64,000 nt of DNA from assembly GCA_963799415.1 (NCBI GenBank), contig CAWCXI010000026.1, forward strand, positions 124,001 through 188,000. Reading direction: 5' to 3'. The translations under genes were made by a program, and so were the position numbers. The notes under the pieces are model-generated. The model saw only the letters and a program-made list of their open reading frames with translations. It was not told the DNA's origin and ran no database searches. Below, in pieces: positions 41,308-50,409 of the stretch (its first letter is position 1; the number at the start of each line of letters is the position of its first letter). The stretch is from JAMXLO01 sp963799415 (lineage in GTDB: Bacteria > Pseudomonadota > Alphaproteobacteria > Acetobacterales > Acetobacteraceae).

Positions 41308-43631
41308 GGCTGGAGCTGGAGCTTGCGGCGCAGGCGTGCGCCGGGATCAGCCGAACCAGACGGCCGCAATGAGTTCAACCTGTCAGGCACTGCGGCCGCA
41401 TTGATCAGCTGATCGCGCAGATCTTCCGTTAGTGCCCGCGCGTCGCGCTGATCATGCATGACATGCGGCGTAATCAAGATCAGCAGCTCGGATCGCTGGC
41501 GGGTATTGTTCTGATTGCCCGCCAGGAAACCGAGCAGTGGCACGTCCTTCAGCCACGGTATGCCCTGGTTGCTCAGAGTTGCGTTGTCCCGGATCAGCCC
41601 GGCCAATCCGACGGTTTGACCGTCCTGCACCACGACGCGCGAACTGACATTCCGATCGTCGAAGGTCGGCGAGTTGATGCCCGGTGTGGTGATGACCGTC
41701 GACACGTCACTCACATCCTGCATGACGTCGAGCGTTACCAGGCCGCCACTGTTCACCCGCGGTGTCACCTCCATGACCACACCCGTCTGCTGGTAGTTGA
41801 CCGAATTCACCACCGGTGCATTCGCCGTGATGAGGCTCTGTGATGACTGCGTGAGGTACGGTACCACGTTGCCCACCTGCAGCCGTGCCGGCTGATTGTC
41901 CAGCACCAGCAGCTCGGGCGACGACAGCACGTGTACCTGCGTGACTGCCTGCAGCGCATTGATGGCAAATGGCGCACCGCCCTGGCCATGACCACCAATG
42001 AAGAAGCCGGGAAAACTAAGGTTCAGTTGCGCCTGCGCCGGCGACAACGTCGGCGTCACTGCCGTGCTCTGCGACGCGTTGCTGAGGATGCCGTTGAGTC
42101 CGCCGGACTTGAAGAAGAACTGCGTCCCGTACTGAAGGTTGTCATTGAGCTGCACTTCGGCGATCACCGCGTCGATGCGCACCTGGAGAGGCAGGATGTC
42201 GACCTTGCGCAGCATCGCTTCGATCGTGTCGATCTCGCGTCGCGTGCCATATAGCAGGACGGCGTTGTTCTGGTCGTCCGGAATGATGCGCAGAGCATCG
42301 GTATTGGCTTCGGTGGCACCGGGCTCGAGCGGCCCAAGCAATGGGTTGCTGCTCTGTGCCTGAGCCTGCGGTCCGGCCTGCGGGCCCGGTGGCGCAGCAA
42401 CGGTGGCTCCACCACCGGCCGTTGCCCCCGTCGGAACGCCGCCGATCCCACCCATGCCACCCGAGAGGCCGGTCGTGCCACCGCCTCCCGAGTATCCGCC
42501 TTGCATGCCGCCCATACCGCCCGTGCCACCACCGCCGCCGCTGCGGCCAAACGTATTGCCCAGGCCGCCGACGGCATTACTCATGCGTTGCGCTCCCGCC
42601 TGCGTATTGGTTGGCTGCGCGGTGACATTGTTGGGCGTGAACGCCTGTTGCAGCACGTAGGCAATGTCCTCGGCGTGGCTGTTCTGGAGATAATGGACGT
42701 GCCAGCTTCGGATCGTCTGCTGCCGCGCGCGATCGATCAGTGAATATACCCGGCGTGCCTGGTCGATGTAGCGCGGCTGCGGTGAGATCACCAACACCGC
42801 GTTGATGCGCGACATCGGCACTACACGGACCATCCCCGCCAAGGCACCACCGCTTTGCCCGCGAAATGCATCCTGCAATGCGCTGGCGAAGTCCTTCACG
42901 TCGCCAGTGTTGACCGGCAACAGTGCATAGGACTGCCGCGCAAGGATATCGGTGTCGAAGGCCTGGACGAGACCTTGCAGGCTCTCTCTGGCCTGTGGTT
43001 CGCCGCCGATAAGCAGCGCGTTGTGCCCGGGGTCGGCAACTATCTTTCCACCCTCACCAACGTACGGCTGCAGCACCTTGGCGAGGTCTTCCGCGGCGGC
43101 ATAGTGCAATGGCACTACAATACTGCCCGCAGTTCCGTCGGTCCCCAGGGCCGCGGCCGCCTGCGCCGCCGGCACAACGCGGTACAGACCGCCGGATTGC
43201 ACCAGAGCGGCACCATTCTGCGCCAACAGCGATTGCAGGACCGGGAGCAATTGCGAACGCGCCAACGGTGTGACCGTTCGCAACGTCGCGGCGCCATGCA
43301 CTGCTGGATCGATAGTGTAATTCAGCTTGAGGATGTTGCCGAGGATTTGTGTGGAGACCTCGCGGATGTCGGTATCTGCGAAGTCCAATGATATATCACC
43401 TGCCTCACCCGCTGTTGCCGACCTCGGCAACGTCACGTCGCCGGGCGTGCCATACGAGACCTCTGCCGGGAGTGAAGCACGAGGCGCACCAACGTCACCG
43501 TTGATGCGTGCGGGCGCTCCGCTCGACGTACCGGGCAGTTCCGACAAGGCGGGTATCGCCGGTTGTTCTGCATGCTCGCAGCCAACCAGGACACCGAGTA
43601 AAACGAGCAGCAGAAGTAGGCGCACACTCAT
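41304..43631 (-). CDS. gspD: Type II secretion secretin GspD
   Basis: Outer-membrane secretin forming the exit channel. The 775-residue protein is a predicted lipoprotein (MSVRLLLLLVLLGVLVGC, Cys18), so it may reach the outer membrane without a separate pilotin. N0/N1-N3 domains follow (ISLDFADTDIREVSTQILGN; VVPLHYAAAEDLAKVLQPYV; YALLPVNTGDVKDFASALQD), with a long Gly-rich insertion (about residues 395-465) in N3. The secretin core has VPYLTQSSQ, VGLAGLIRDN and VPLLGFLAGNQ near the C-terminus. ATG 43631 overlaps gspC. The much longer frame upstream is a gspC shadow. Confidence 0.95.
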   Translation of the reverse strand: MSVRLLLLLVLLGVLVGCEHAEQPAIPALSELPGTSSGAPARINGDVGAPRASLPAEVSYGTPGDVTLPRSATAGEAGDISLDFADTDIREVSTQILGNILKLNYTIDPAVHGAATLRTVTPLARSQLLPVLQSLLAQNGAALVQSGGLYRVVPAAQAAAALGTDGTAGSIVVPLHYAAAEDLAKVLQPYVGEGGKIVADPGHNALLIGGEPQARESLQGLVQAFDTDILARQSYALLPVNTGDVKDFASALQDAFRGQSGGALAGMVRVVPMSRINAVLVISPQPRYIDQARRVYSLIDRARQQTIRSWHVHYLQNSHAEDIAYVLQQAFTPNNVTAQPTNTQAGAQRMSNAVGGLGNTFGRSGGGGGTGGMGGMQGGYSGGGGTTGLSGGMGGIGGVPTGATAGGGATVAAPPGPQAGPQAQAQSSNPLLGPLEPGATEANTDALRIIPDDQNNAVLLYGTRREIDTIEAMLRKVDILPLQVRIDAVIAEVQLNDNLQYGTQFFFKSGGLNGILSNASQSTAVTPTLSPAQAQLNLSFPGFFIGGHGQGGAPFAINALQAVTQVHVLSSPELLVLDNQPARLQVGNVVPYLTQSSQSLITANAPVVNSVNYQQTGVVMEVTPRVNSGGLVTLDVMQDVSDVSTVITTPGINSPTFDDRNVSSRVVVQDGQTVGLAGLIRDNATLSNQGIPWLKDVPLLGFLAGNQNNTRQRSELLILITPHVMHDQRDARALTEDLRDQLINAAAVPDRLNSLRPSGSADPGARLRRKLQLQP

Positions 43632-44125
43632 CGCGACAGCGGAGCCTGGGCCGGCCGGCGTGCCGGCGCCGGGGCGGGCTCGAAGCTCGGATACAGCACC
43701 TGCGCGCCATCGGGGCCGAGCAGACGCACTTGAGTCGCCTCGATCGACTTGATTGTGTAGGCCGCGACGCGCCCTCCCTCCTGCACGACGATCGGCTTGG
43801 CGCCATTGATCGCAAAGATTGCGCTGCGACCGAATGGTCCGACCAGAATTCCCGCCAGCCGCGGCAGGCCGGGGACGGTTCTGCCGCTCGCGACTGTCAC
43901 CGCATCGGCTGGCGGCCGACGATCGGGACTGAACAGCGGCCGCGCCAGCACTGTCGCGACCCAATCATTCGTATGGTCGGCGACCGCCGACGATATTGGC
44001 GGAACGGTCGCCGCGGTGTGCGTCTGCGATCGCGCCACATCATCGGCCGGAGGACTGCTGACTTCCAGCGCGATCACCGCGGCGAGCGCGACGGCGACCA
44101 GCAGCGCTCCCGCGAGGTATGTCAT
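43628..44125 (-). CDS. gspC: Type II secretion protein GspC
   Basis: A 165-residue inner-membrane protein linking the inner platform to GspD. A single N-terminal membrane helix (residues 3-22), the motif VLARPLFSPDRRPP that typically begins the homology region, and a beta-rich periplasmic HR domain (LAGILVGPFGRSAIFAINGA, VVQEGGRVAAYTIKSIEATQ). No PDZ domain, so it is a short version. Overlaps gspD (ATGA) and touches gspM by one base. Confidence 0.85.
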   Translation of the reverse strand: MTYLAGALLVAVALAAVIALEVSSPPADDVARSQTHTAATVPPISSAVADHTNDWVATVLARPLFSPDRRPPADAVTVASGRTVPGLPRLAGILVGPFGRSAIFAINGAKPIVVQEGGRVAAYTIKSIEATQVRLLGPDGAQVLYPSFEPAPAPARRPAQAPLSR

Positions 44126-44694
44126 CAGCCGCCGCCCGATGTCGCGGCGCGAAACGCGACGATGGTGAACGAGGCGCTGATCGGCGTATTTGCCGCACGC
44201 ATTGCGACCGGTGGCGCACGCAGTTGCAGATCATCGACCAGCATGCGCGGCGAGCCTTGCTCAACCGCTCGCAACAATTCGATCAGCACCGGCCATTGTG
44301 CCGCGGTTGCCACGCGCAACCCGATACGGCGATAAGTGCCGCGTTGCTCGGCTGGCAGAATTTCCATGCTGTTGAGCTCTGCGCCGGCAATCGAGGCCAT
44401 GTGCTGCACTGAGCTCTGTAGCGCGGCACCTGCGATCGCATCGGAGGCGCCCTCCAGCAACGCCGCGGCCGGCGCATGCTCACCAGACGCCTGGCGTTGC
44501 AGTTCGGGCAAGGTCGTCGCCAGCGTTGTCATCCGCTGCAAGAGCGCGCGGCGCTGCTCGAGTGTGTCGCCACGTGCGGCATGCCAGTCGATCAGCGGCT
44601 GCACGCAGCCAGCCCACAGCGCCGCGAGAATGGTCACGGTCAGCGCCAGTGCCAGCAGCCTGCCACGCAGACCTTCGGGTAGCGCGCCCTCCAT
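44125..44694 (-). CDS. gspM: Type II secretion protein GspM
   Basis: A 189-residue inner-membrane platform protein: one membrane helix (about residues 13-31), a coiled-coil segment (TLEQRRALLQRMTTLATTLP) and a ferredoxin-like C-terminal domain (GTYRRIGLRVATAAQWPVLI, LLRAVEQGSPRMLVDDLQLR), matching the GspM_II / PilO-like pattern. It is one base from gspL and overlaps gspC. Confidence 0.82.
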   Translation of the reverse strand: MEGALPEGLRGRLLALALTVTILAALWAGCVQPLIDWHAARGDTLEQRRALLQRMTTLATTLPELQRQASGEHAPAAALLEGASDAIAGAALQSSVQHMASIAGAELNSMEILPAEQRGTYRRIGLRVATAAQWPVLIELLRAVEQGSPRMLVDDLQLRAPPVAMRAANTPISASFTIVAFRAATSGGG

Positions 44695-44695
44695 C

Positions 44696-45736
44696 TCAGG
44701 GGCTCAACTCGGCGCGGATGACGAATGTATCCGCATTGCCATCTGGTGCGCGAGTCACCGGCGCCGCGAAGGATGGATTGTGCAGTGTAGGATCGCCTGC
44801 CATCGCCGGGATCAGCAGCGGTGCGGCGCGGGATCGCCCGCTGATGCTCAGCTTGCCCTGACGCAGCGTCAGGTCGGCGAGCACCGTGTCGTCAGGCAAC
44901 AACTCGGTAACGGTCGCCAGCACCTGCAACGCATCGCCGATGCCGGCATGCTCGGTCGCTATTACGTCATTTCCAGCGGACCCGGCTGCGAGGCGCCGAC
45001 GCAGCGCCTCGACCTGTGCGATTCGCGGCTGCAGGTCCGCGATGCGCGCCTCGACCGACCGACGCGCGAGCGACTGCGTGACAAACGGGGCTGCGAGTGC
45101 GATCAGCGCCAGCACGGCGCACACTCCCCAAGCGAAGGCGAGCGTGCGCCGAAGTTGCGAGGACGGTGGCACCAGGTCAATCAGGCGTGGTGCACCGCTG
45201 TGGCTTGCAGTCTCGATCGCGCTCACCTTGAGACCGATTGCTTCTATCGCGGCGAGGACCGGCTGCACCAACGACTTCGGCAACAGACACAAACGAATCT
45301 CCAGCCGCCCCCCGGACCGATCGCGACGCTCGACGATTGCCGACCAGAACACCTGTTCGGCGGTGAACGGCGTCAGTCGATCCATTTCATAACGAAGTAC
45401 CCGTGACACGTCATGCTCGGCGGCCAGCGGCAGCATCACCTTGCGCTCCAGTACCGCCGCGGGATCCGGCCGTAGGATCACGCGGCCAGCCCGCTGGCGA
45501 ATCGCAGCCATCGCCGCGCGTCGCCCCGCCTCGTCCAGACGAAAACTGCCGAGTGGAGTTTCTCGCCGCCGCCGCCGCAGGCTGAGTTGGATCTGCGGCG
45601 GGACCGACGTGCCGGCCATCGCGACAAGCAGCGCATCGCTCTGGCCGGCATCAGGCAGCAGACCTTGCGGCAGCAAGGCACGCAACTGCCTTGCCCACCA
45701 TTGCAGGACGTCACGCACGGCAGCGCCAACAGCCAT
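44696..45736 (-). CDS. gspL: Type II secretion protein GspL (PilM/PilN-like)
   Basis: A 346-residue bitopic inner-membrane protein. The cytoplasmic actin-like part (VILRPDPAAVLERKVMLPLA, VLRYEMDRLTPFTAEQV) recruits the GspE ATPase. A membrane helix (about 210-232, FAWGVCAVLALIALAAPFV) is followed by a periplasmic PilN-like domain (LATVTELLPDDTVLADLTLR, GKLSISGRSRAAPLL). Fits between gspF and gspM. The first 40 residues are amphipathic and their role is unclear. Confidence 0.85.
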   Translation of the reverse strand: MAVGAAVRDVLQWWARQLRALLPQGLLPDAGQSDALLVAMAGTSVPPQIQLSLRRRRRETPLGSFRLDEAGRRAAMAAIRQRAGRVILRPDPAAVLERKVMLPLAAEHDVSRVLRYEMDRLTPFTAEQVFWSAIVERRDRSGGRLEIRLCLLPKSLVQPVLAAIEAIGLKVSAIETASHSGAPRLIDLVPPSSQLRRTLAFAWGVCAVLALIALAAPFVTQSLARRSVEARIADLQPRIAQVEALRRRLAAGSAGNDVIATEHAGIGDALQVLATVTELLPDDTVLADLTLRQGKLSISGRSRAAPLLIPAMAGDPTLHNPSFAAPVTRAPDGNADTFVIRAELSP

Positions 45737-45787
45737 CCATTATCCCGATACCACACCAGTTCCGACCCACCGGTAACATCCGCGCCA

Positions 45788-47014
45788 TCACCCTGCCGCG
45801 AGGTCATTGAGGCTGAGCATCGCGGTCAGCAGCGATGTGACTATGCCAGCGACGGCAATGCCCATGATGATGGTGATCGCGGGGACCAGCAGCGCGACAA
45901 TACGCTGCAGCGCAATACGTGTGCGCTCCTCATGAATGTCGGCGGCACGCAGCGCCATCGGGCCAAGTTCGGCATTCTCTTCGCCCAGACGCAGAAGATG
46001 GGTCGCGCGCAGCGGAAACACCCGTGCCTCAGCAAGCGGCAGCGCCAGTCCGCCGCCGGCGCGCGCACTCGCTGCGGCCCGGTCGACCGCCGCCATGGCC
46101 GCACGGTTGCCCACTGCATCGCGCACAAACCCCAGGGCCGAGATCAATGACACGCCATTGACCAGCAGAGTGCCCAACACGCGCGTGAAACGCGCAGCCA
46201 ACACCTCGCGCAGTAGGCCGCCCGCAATCGGCACACGCAGCAGAAAGCTATCCATTGCCAAACGACAGCGCGGCAATCGCAGCGCGGCGCGCGCGACCAG
46301 CACCATTACAGCTAAGCCGAGCAACATGAACACGCCATACTGAGTAACGAAGGCACCGATCGCGATCAGCAGTTGTGTCGATGCAGGCAACTTCGCGCCG
46401 CTCTGCTCGAACAACGGCACGAACTGCGGCAGCACTTCGGTCAGCAGCAGCGCGATCGAGCCGATGGCCACGATGGTCAGCAGACACGGATAAATCAGCG
46501 CCGACGTGACGGACGCTGCAAGGCGCTGCTGACGTTCCAGCAGATCGGCCAAACGTGCCAGGGTCGATGCAAGCTGGCCACTCGCCTCGCCGGCACTCAC
46601 CATTGCGACATGCAGGCGCGAGAAGGCACGGGGATAACGTCCTAGCGCGTCCGCAAGCGCGCCGCCGTCGCGGACAATGTCGCGCAATCCTGCGGTCATT
46701 GTGCGCACCCGTGCATTCGACGCGGTCTCGCACATATAGAGAAGGGCGCGGTCGAGGTCCTGGCCGGCTGAAAGCATGGTCGCCAGCTCACGGATGAAAT
46801 CCGCCGTTTCCTGTCGTCGGAGGCCCTGGCGTGTGGTGAATTCGGCATGCCACAGCGCAGTCAGCCACGACCCGCCGTCGGCCGGCTCGGCGCGCATCGG
46901 CATCGCGCCCTGACGCTGCAGGCGCGCGACTACCTCGGCTTCTGTTGCGGCATCCATCATGCCAGTCTGCATGTCGCCCGTGGGACCGATCGCCCGATAG
47001 CGAAACGTCGGCAT
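45788..47014 (-). CDS. gspF: Type II secretion inner-membrane platform protein GspF
   Basis: A 408-residue polytopic protein at the centre of the assembly platform. Two GspF repeats are present (FIRELATMLSAGQDLDRALL and FTRVLGTLLVNGVSLISALG), each followed by membrane helices, plus the N-terminal FRYRAIGPTGDMQTG. Ends 51 bp before gspL; starts 3 bp after gspE. Confidence 0.95.
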   Translation of the reverse strand: MPTFRYRAIGPTGDMQTGMMDAATEAEVVARLQRQGAMPMRAEPADGGSWLTALWHAEFTTRQGLRRQETADFIRELATMLSAGQDLDRALLYMCETASNARVRTMTAGLRDIVRDGGALADALGRYPRAFSRLHVAMVSAGEASGQLASTLARLADLLERQQRLAASVTSALIYPCLLTIVAIGSIALLLTEVLPQFVPLFEQSGAKLPASTQLLIAIGAFVTQYGVFMLLGLAVMVLVARAALRLPRCRLAMDSFLLRVPIAGGLLREVLAARFTRVLGTLLVNGVSLISALGFVRDAVGNRAAMAAVDRAAASARAGGGLALPLAEARVFPLRATHLLRLGEENAELGPMALRAADIHEERTRIALQRIVALLVPAITIIMGIAVAGIVTSLLTAMLSLNDLAAG

Positions 47015-47017
47015 CGC

Positions 47018-48766
47018 TCAGGTGTCCGTACGGACGCTGCGCACGACTTCCTCGACTGTCGTCTCGCCGGCCAGCACCGCATCCAGGCCGCATTGCAGCA
47101 GCGTCCTCATGCCAGCGGCAATCGCGGCCTTCTCGATGCTGTTGTGGTCGGCGCGCCCGAAGATGAGATGTTCGATTTCCGGATTGAGCGTCAGGAATTC
47201 AGCAATGGCGAAACGGCCGCGATAGCCGGTGTGGCGACACTCGGGACATCCGACGGGATGCTGCAGCGTCAGTTCCGTGCCGTTGCAACGCGCTGCGAGA
47301 TCGAACCGCTGGATCAACTCGGCTGGCACGGGCGCCGGTCGGCGGCACGCTGGACAGAGGCGCCGCACGAGCCGCTGTGCCAGCACGCCACGGAGCACCG
47401 CCGCGAGCAGATAGTCCTCCAGCCCCATGTCCCGCAGCCGCGTTACCGCAGCGGCCGCGGAATTGGTGTGCAGCGTCGACAGCACAAGTCTTCCAAGCAG
47501 CGCGGCCTGCGCGGCAACCTGGGCGGTCTCCTGATTGCGGATTTCGCCAACCATGATGACGTCCGGATCCTGCCGGACGATGGCGCTTAGGAATTCCGCG
47601 AATGTCAGGCCGATCTGTTCATGCACCTGCATCTGGGTGATGCCGTGCAGCCGGTACTCGATCGGGTCCTCCACGGTCACGATCTTGCGTTCGATGGAGT
47701 TGAGCGCGAGCAGGCCGGTGTACAGCGTGGTGGTCTTGCCGCTTCCCGTTGGGCCGGTCACCAGCACGATGCCATTCGGCAGCGCCAGGGCTTCCTGGAA
47801 GCGGGCGATCACCGGCGGCGGCAGCCCCAGTTTGGCGTAATCGAACGCCACGGCGGCGCGGTCGAGAATGCGCAGCACGACTGTCTCGCCGTGCAGCGAC
47901 GGCACGGTGGAGACGCGAAAATCGATCTCCTGGCCCCGCACCGCCAGTCGGATGCGGCCATCCTGCGGCAGGCGTCTCTCGGCAATGTCGAGCCGTGCCA
48001 TGATCTTGATCCGCGAGGTGACGGCCGCGGCGAGCCGGATCGGCGGATTGTCCGCCTCGTGCAGAACGCCATCATAGCGATAGCGCACGCGCAACCTGTC
48101 CTCGAACGGCTCGACATGAATGTCCGAGGCGTTCGTCTCCACCGCCCGCGTGATGATCTGGTTGACCAGCCGGATCACCGGCGCTTCGCTGGCGAGATCC
48201 TTCAGCCGTTCGGCGTCTTCCTCGAGCGGCGCCCTGGCCTCGGGCTGTGCCTCCTCCGCCTGGCCGTCGGCCGGATACAGGCGTTCCAGCGCTGCCTCCA
48301 GTTCGATGGGTACGGCAACTTCCAGCCTGACGCGCCTGCCGCAGGCGGCCGCAACGGCGGCGGGCGTGAAGTCGTCGAGTGGGTCGGCCGTGGCCAGCAC
48401 CAGCGCGTCATCCTCGACAGCCACCGGCAAGGCGCGCGCCTGGCGCAGGAAGCGCGGAGGCAGACATTCAGCCAGCAGGGGTTCGGTGGTCGGATAGCGG
48501 CTCGGATTGGCTATCGGCAGCTTCAGCAGGGCCGCATAGCTCTCCGCGAGACCGCGCTCCGTCAACAAGCCGAGCTGGATCAGGACGCTGTCCAGCCGCT
48601 GCCCGGATTCGACCGCAACCCGGCCGGCACGCTCGATCGTCCTGCCGTCGCATTGCCCATTGGCAACAAGCAGACCGGCAAGCGCGTCAATTGCCTGATT
48701 GGCCGATGTCGACTCCAAATGGGACGTTCCCGCAAGTGTTTTTGCTCGCCGTATTGTGTTTGGCAT
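47018..48766 (-). CDS. gspE: Type II secretion ATPase GspE
   Basis: Cytoplasmic hexameric ATPase powering pseudopilus assembly. About 582 residues from ATG 48766 (or 593 from a TTG at 48799). N-terminal GspL-binding domain, then VNQIITRAVETNASDIHVEP, Walker A GPTGSGKTTTLY, the Asp box VEDPIEYRL, Walker B RQDPDVIMVGEIRN, the His box STLHTNSAAAA, and the zinc tetracysteine CPAC ... CPEC typical of GspE. The ATG 48766 codon overlaps, on the opposite strand, the ATG used for gspO; neither has a good ribosome binding site. Confidence 0.93.
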   Translation of the reverse strand: MPNTIRRAKTLAGTSHLESTSANQAIDALAGLLVANGQCDGRTIERAGRVAVESGQRLDSVLIQLGLLTERGLAESYAALLKLPIANPSRYPTTEPLLAECLPPRFLRQARALPVAVEDDALVLATADPLDDFTPAAVAAACGRRVRLEVAVPIELEAALERLYPADGQAEEAQPEARAPLEEDAERLKDLASEAPVIRLVNQIITRAVETNASDIHVEPFEDRLRVRYRYDGVLHEADNPPIRLAAAVTSRIKIMARLDIAERRLPQDGRIRLAVRGQEIDFRVSTVPSLHGETVVLRILDRAAVAFDYAKLGLPPPVIARFQEALALPNGIVLVTGPTGSGKTTTLYTGLLALNSIERKIVTVEDPIEYRLHGITQMQVHEQIGLTFAEFLSAIVRQDPDVIMVGEIRNQETAQVAAQAALLGRLVLSTLHTNSAAAAVTRLRDMGLEDYLLAAVLRGVLAQRLVRRLCPACRRPAPVPAELIQRFDLAARCNGTELTLQHPVGCPECRHTGYRGRFAIAEFLTLNPEIEHLIFGRADHNSIEKAAIAAGMRTLLQCGLDAVLAGETTVEEVVRSVRTDT

Positions 48767-49583
48767 GGCCGGCGAGGCAAATGACACCTTGGCGACCAAG
48801 AGCGGGCACTCATGCTGGTTCCGTTATCCTGGCCGATCGGTACTGGTCGCCGCGCCGTTCATTGGCAGTTTCCTCGGTGTGCTGATCCGGCGCTTGCCGA
48901 AGGGTCGGCCGGTGAGCTGGGCCCGTTCGAAATGCGAGGCATGCGGCGTCACATTGACAGCCTCCGAACTCGTGCCGCTGGGGAGCTATGTGTTGCAGCG
49001 CGGTCGCTGCCGGCGCTGCGGAGCGGCGATCGACCCATTCCACCCGGCGATCGAGATAGCCGCGCTCGTCATAGCGCTGTGGGCGGTCGTGGCCGAGACC
49101 GATCCCGCCCGCCTGTGGGCCGATTGTCTGCTCGGATGGACCCTGCTGACCCTGAGCTGGATCGACTGGCGCTGGATGCGGCTGCCGGACGTGCTGACCC
49201 TGCCGCTTCTGCTGGTCGGCTTGCTGGTCACGCTTGCGATCCAACCCGAGGCTTTGACCGAGCACGCCGCCGGTGCGGCAGCAGGATATCTGGCGCTGCG
49301 TGGCGTCGCCTGGTGCTATCGCAGAGTTCGAGGGCGCGAAGGGATCGGCGCGGGCGACGCCAAGCTGCTTGGCGCGGCCGGCGCGTGGCTCGGTCTCGCA
49401 TGGTTGCCGTATGTGGTACTGCTCGCCGCATTGCTGGGACTTGTCGCCGCGGCATGCCTCGCACTGGCGGGACGCCGGGTGCGGGCCGACACGGCGCTAC
49501 CGTTCGGCTCGTGTCTGGCACTCGCTTTCTGGCTGCTGTGGCTGCACGGCGATTGGCTGATGAACAATGGAGGCGCGTTGTGA
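48765..49583 (+). CDS. gspO: Prepilin peptidase GspO
   Basis: Inner-membrane aspartic protease (A24) that trims and N-methylates the prepilins GspG-K. Landmarks: first helix VAAPFIGSFLGVLIRRLP, the zinc-binding pairs CEACG and CRRCG in the first cytoplasmic loop, and the two catalytic Asp residues in SWIDWRWMRLPD and GAGDAKLLGAAG. The start is uncertain: ATG 48765 gives a 25-residue soluble extension before the first helix, and the true start could be a downstream TTG near 48792. Its stop overlaps the next gene's GTG. Confidence 0.9.
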   Translation: MAGEANDTLATKSGHSCWFRYPGRSVLVAAPFIGSFLGVLIRRLPKGRPVSWARSKCEACGVTLTASELVPLGSYVLQRGRCRRCGAAIDPFHPAIEIAALVIALWAVVAETDPARLWADCLLGWTLLTLSWIDWRWMRLPDVLTLPLLLVGLLVTLAIQPEALTEHAAGAAAGYLALRGVAWCYRRVRGREGIGAGDAKLLGAAGAWLGLAWLPYVVLLAALLGLVAAACLALAGRRVRADTALPFGSCLALAFWLLWLHGDWLMNNGGAL

Positions 49584-49942
49584 TCCGGGCTGGCGTGGCG
49601 TTGACGTTGATCCTGTTCCTGCTACCCGTGCCACGCGCCAGCGCTGGCCAAGGCCGGCCTATCTGTCGCGTTCCGTCAGTAGTGGATGTCATGGCGCGAG
49701 AGGTGCAGACGCGCGACTACTATGCACGGATCGAGCCTCGGCTGGTCGATGAATTCCCATCCTCCACGCCCAACACCGTGCTGTGCGGCGTGACGGTGTG
49801 GACGGTCACCTACGACGCGTATCGCGCGGACGGCATACCAATCGGACGCTGCGAAAACTACGTGTTCAGCGTGCAGGCGCTGTCGAGAGGATTTCTGGTG
49901 CGCTATCTGCGCAAGGGCGGATGGCCGCAGGCGCAACGATGA
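49580..49942 (+). CDS. Small exported protein between gspO and gspH
   Basis: A 120-residue protein from GTG 49580, which overlaps the gspO stop (GTGA). It has a signal peptide (VIRAGVALTLILFLLPVPRA, cleavage near SAG) and a compact mature domain with three Cys (ICRVPSVVDVMAREVQTRDY, PNTVLCGVTVWTVTYDAY, GRCENYVFSVQALSRGFLV). It ends in ATGA overlap with gspH. Three tightly coupled genes make it very likely a component or helper of the secretion system, but I recognise no gsp family in it. Function unknown. Confidence 0.75.
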   Translation: MIRAGVALTLILFLLPVPRASAGQGRPICRVPSVVDVMAREVQTRDYYARIEPRLVDEFPSSTPNTVLCGVTVWTVTYDAYRADGIPIGRCENYVFSVQALSRGFLVRYLRKGGWPQAQR

Positions 49943-50340
49943 ACCGACGCGACACGGCAGGCTTCACACTGATCGAGATGATCGTGGTGCTGGTCGTGCT
50001 CGGGCTGACGCTGGGTCTGGTATTGACGCACGGTCCTGTTCGCAGCCGACGTCTGGAACTTGATGCGACGGCCAGACAGGTGGCTGGCGCGCTGCGCCTG
50101 GCGCGCTCGCGTGCGATCGCCGAGGAACGCGGGGTGGCGGTGGCTTTTGGAATTGGCGGGTATCGGCTCGATGGCGGCGCGGCGGTCGTATGGTCCACCG
50201 ATGTGTCGCCGGTAGGCGATCGGGTCATCAGCTTCACCCCGGATGGCGGGTCGTCTGGCGGGCGAATTGTGTTGCGCGGAGGCGACCGCCAGGTCGCCAT
50301 CGGCGTGGACTGGCTCACGGGACGTGTTGTCGTACGATAG
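49939..50340 (+). CDS. gspH: Type II secretion minor pseudopilin GspH
   Basis: A 133-residue minor pseudopilin: leader MNRRDTAG, then FTLIEMIVVLVVLGLTLGLV with Glu5, followed by RQVAGALRLARSRAIAEERG and GDRQVAIGVDWLTGRVVV, typical of GspH/FimT-like pseudopilins. ATG 49939 overlaps the previous stop. It lies on the plus strand, away from gspIJK, and ends before a hairpin shared with the convergent propeller gene. Confidence 0.92.
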   Translation: MNRRDTAGFTLIEMIVVLVVLGLTLGLVLTHGPVRSRRLELDATARQVAGALRLARSRAIAEERGVAVAFGIGGYRLDGGAAVVWSTDVSPVGDRVISFTPDGGSSGGRIVLRGGDRQVAIGVDWLTGRVVVR

Positions 50341-50368
50341 ACCACGCACGAGTGAGCTAAGCGGCGAA

Positions 50369-50395
50369 GCAGCAGACGGCGTGCCCGTCTGCTGC
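50369..50395. terminator. Bidirectional terminator-like hairpin
   Basis: Perfect 11-bp stem GCAGCAGACGG/CCGTCTGCTGC with a 5-nt loop, in the 69-bp gap between convergent gspH and the second propeller gene. No T-run on either side, but the position and strong stem favour a terminator. Confidence 0.6.
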
Positions 50396-50409
50396 GCTAT
50401 TCGCGAATC

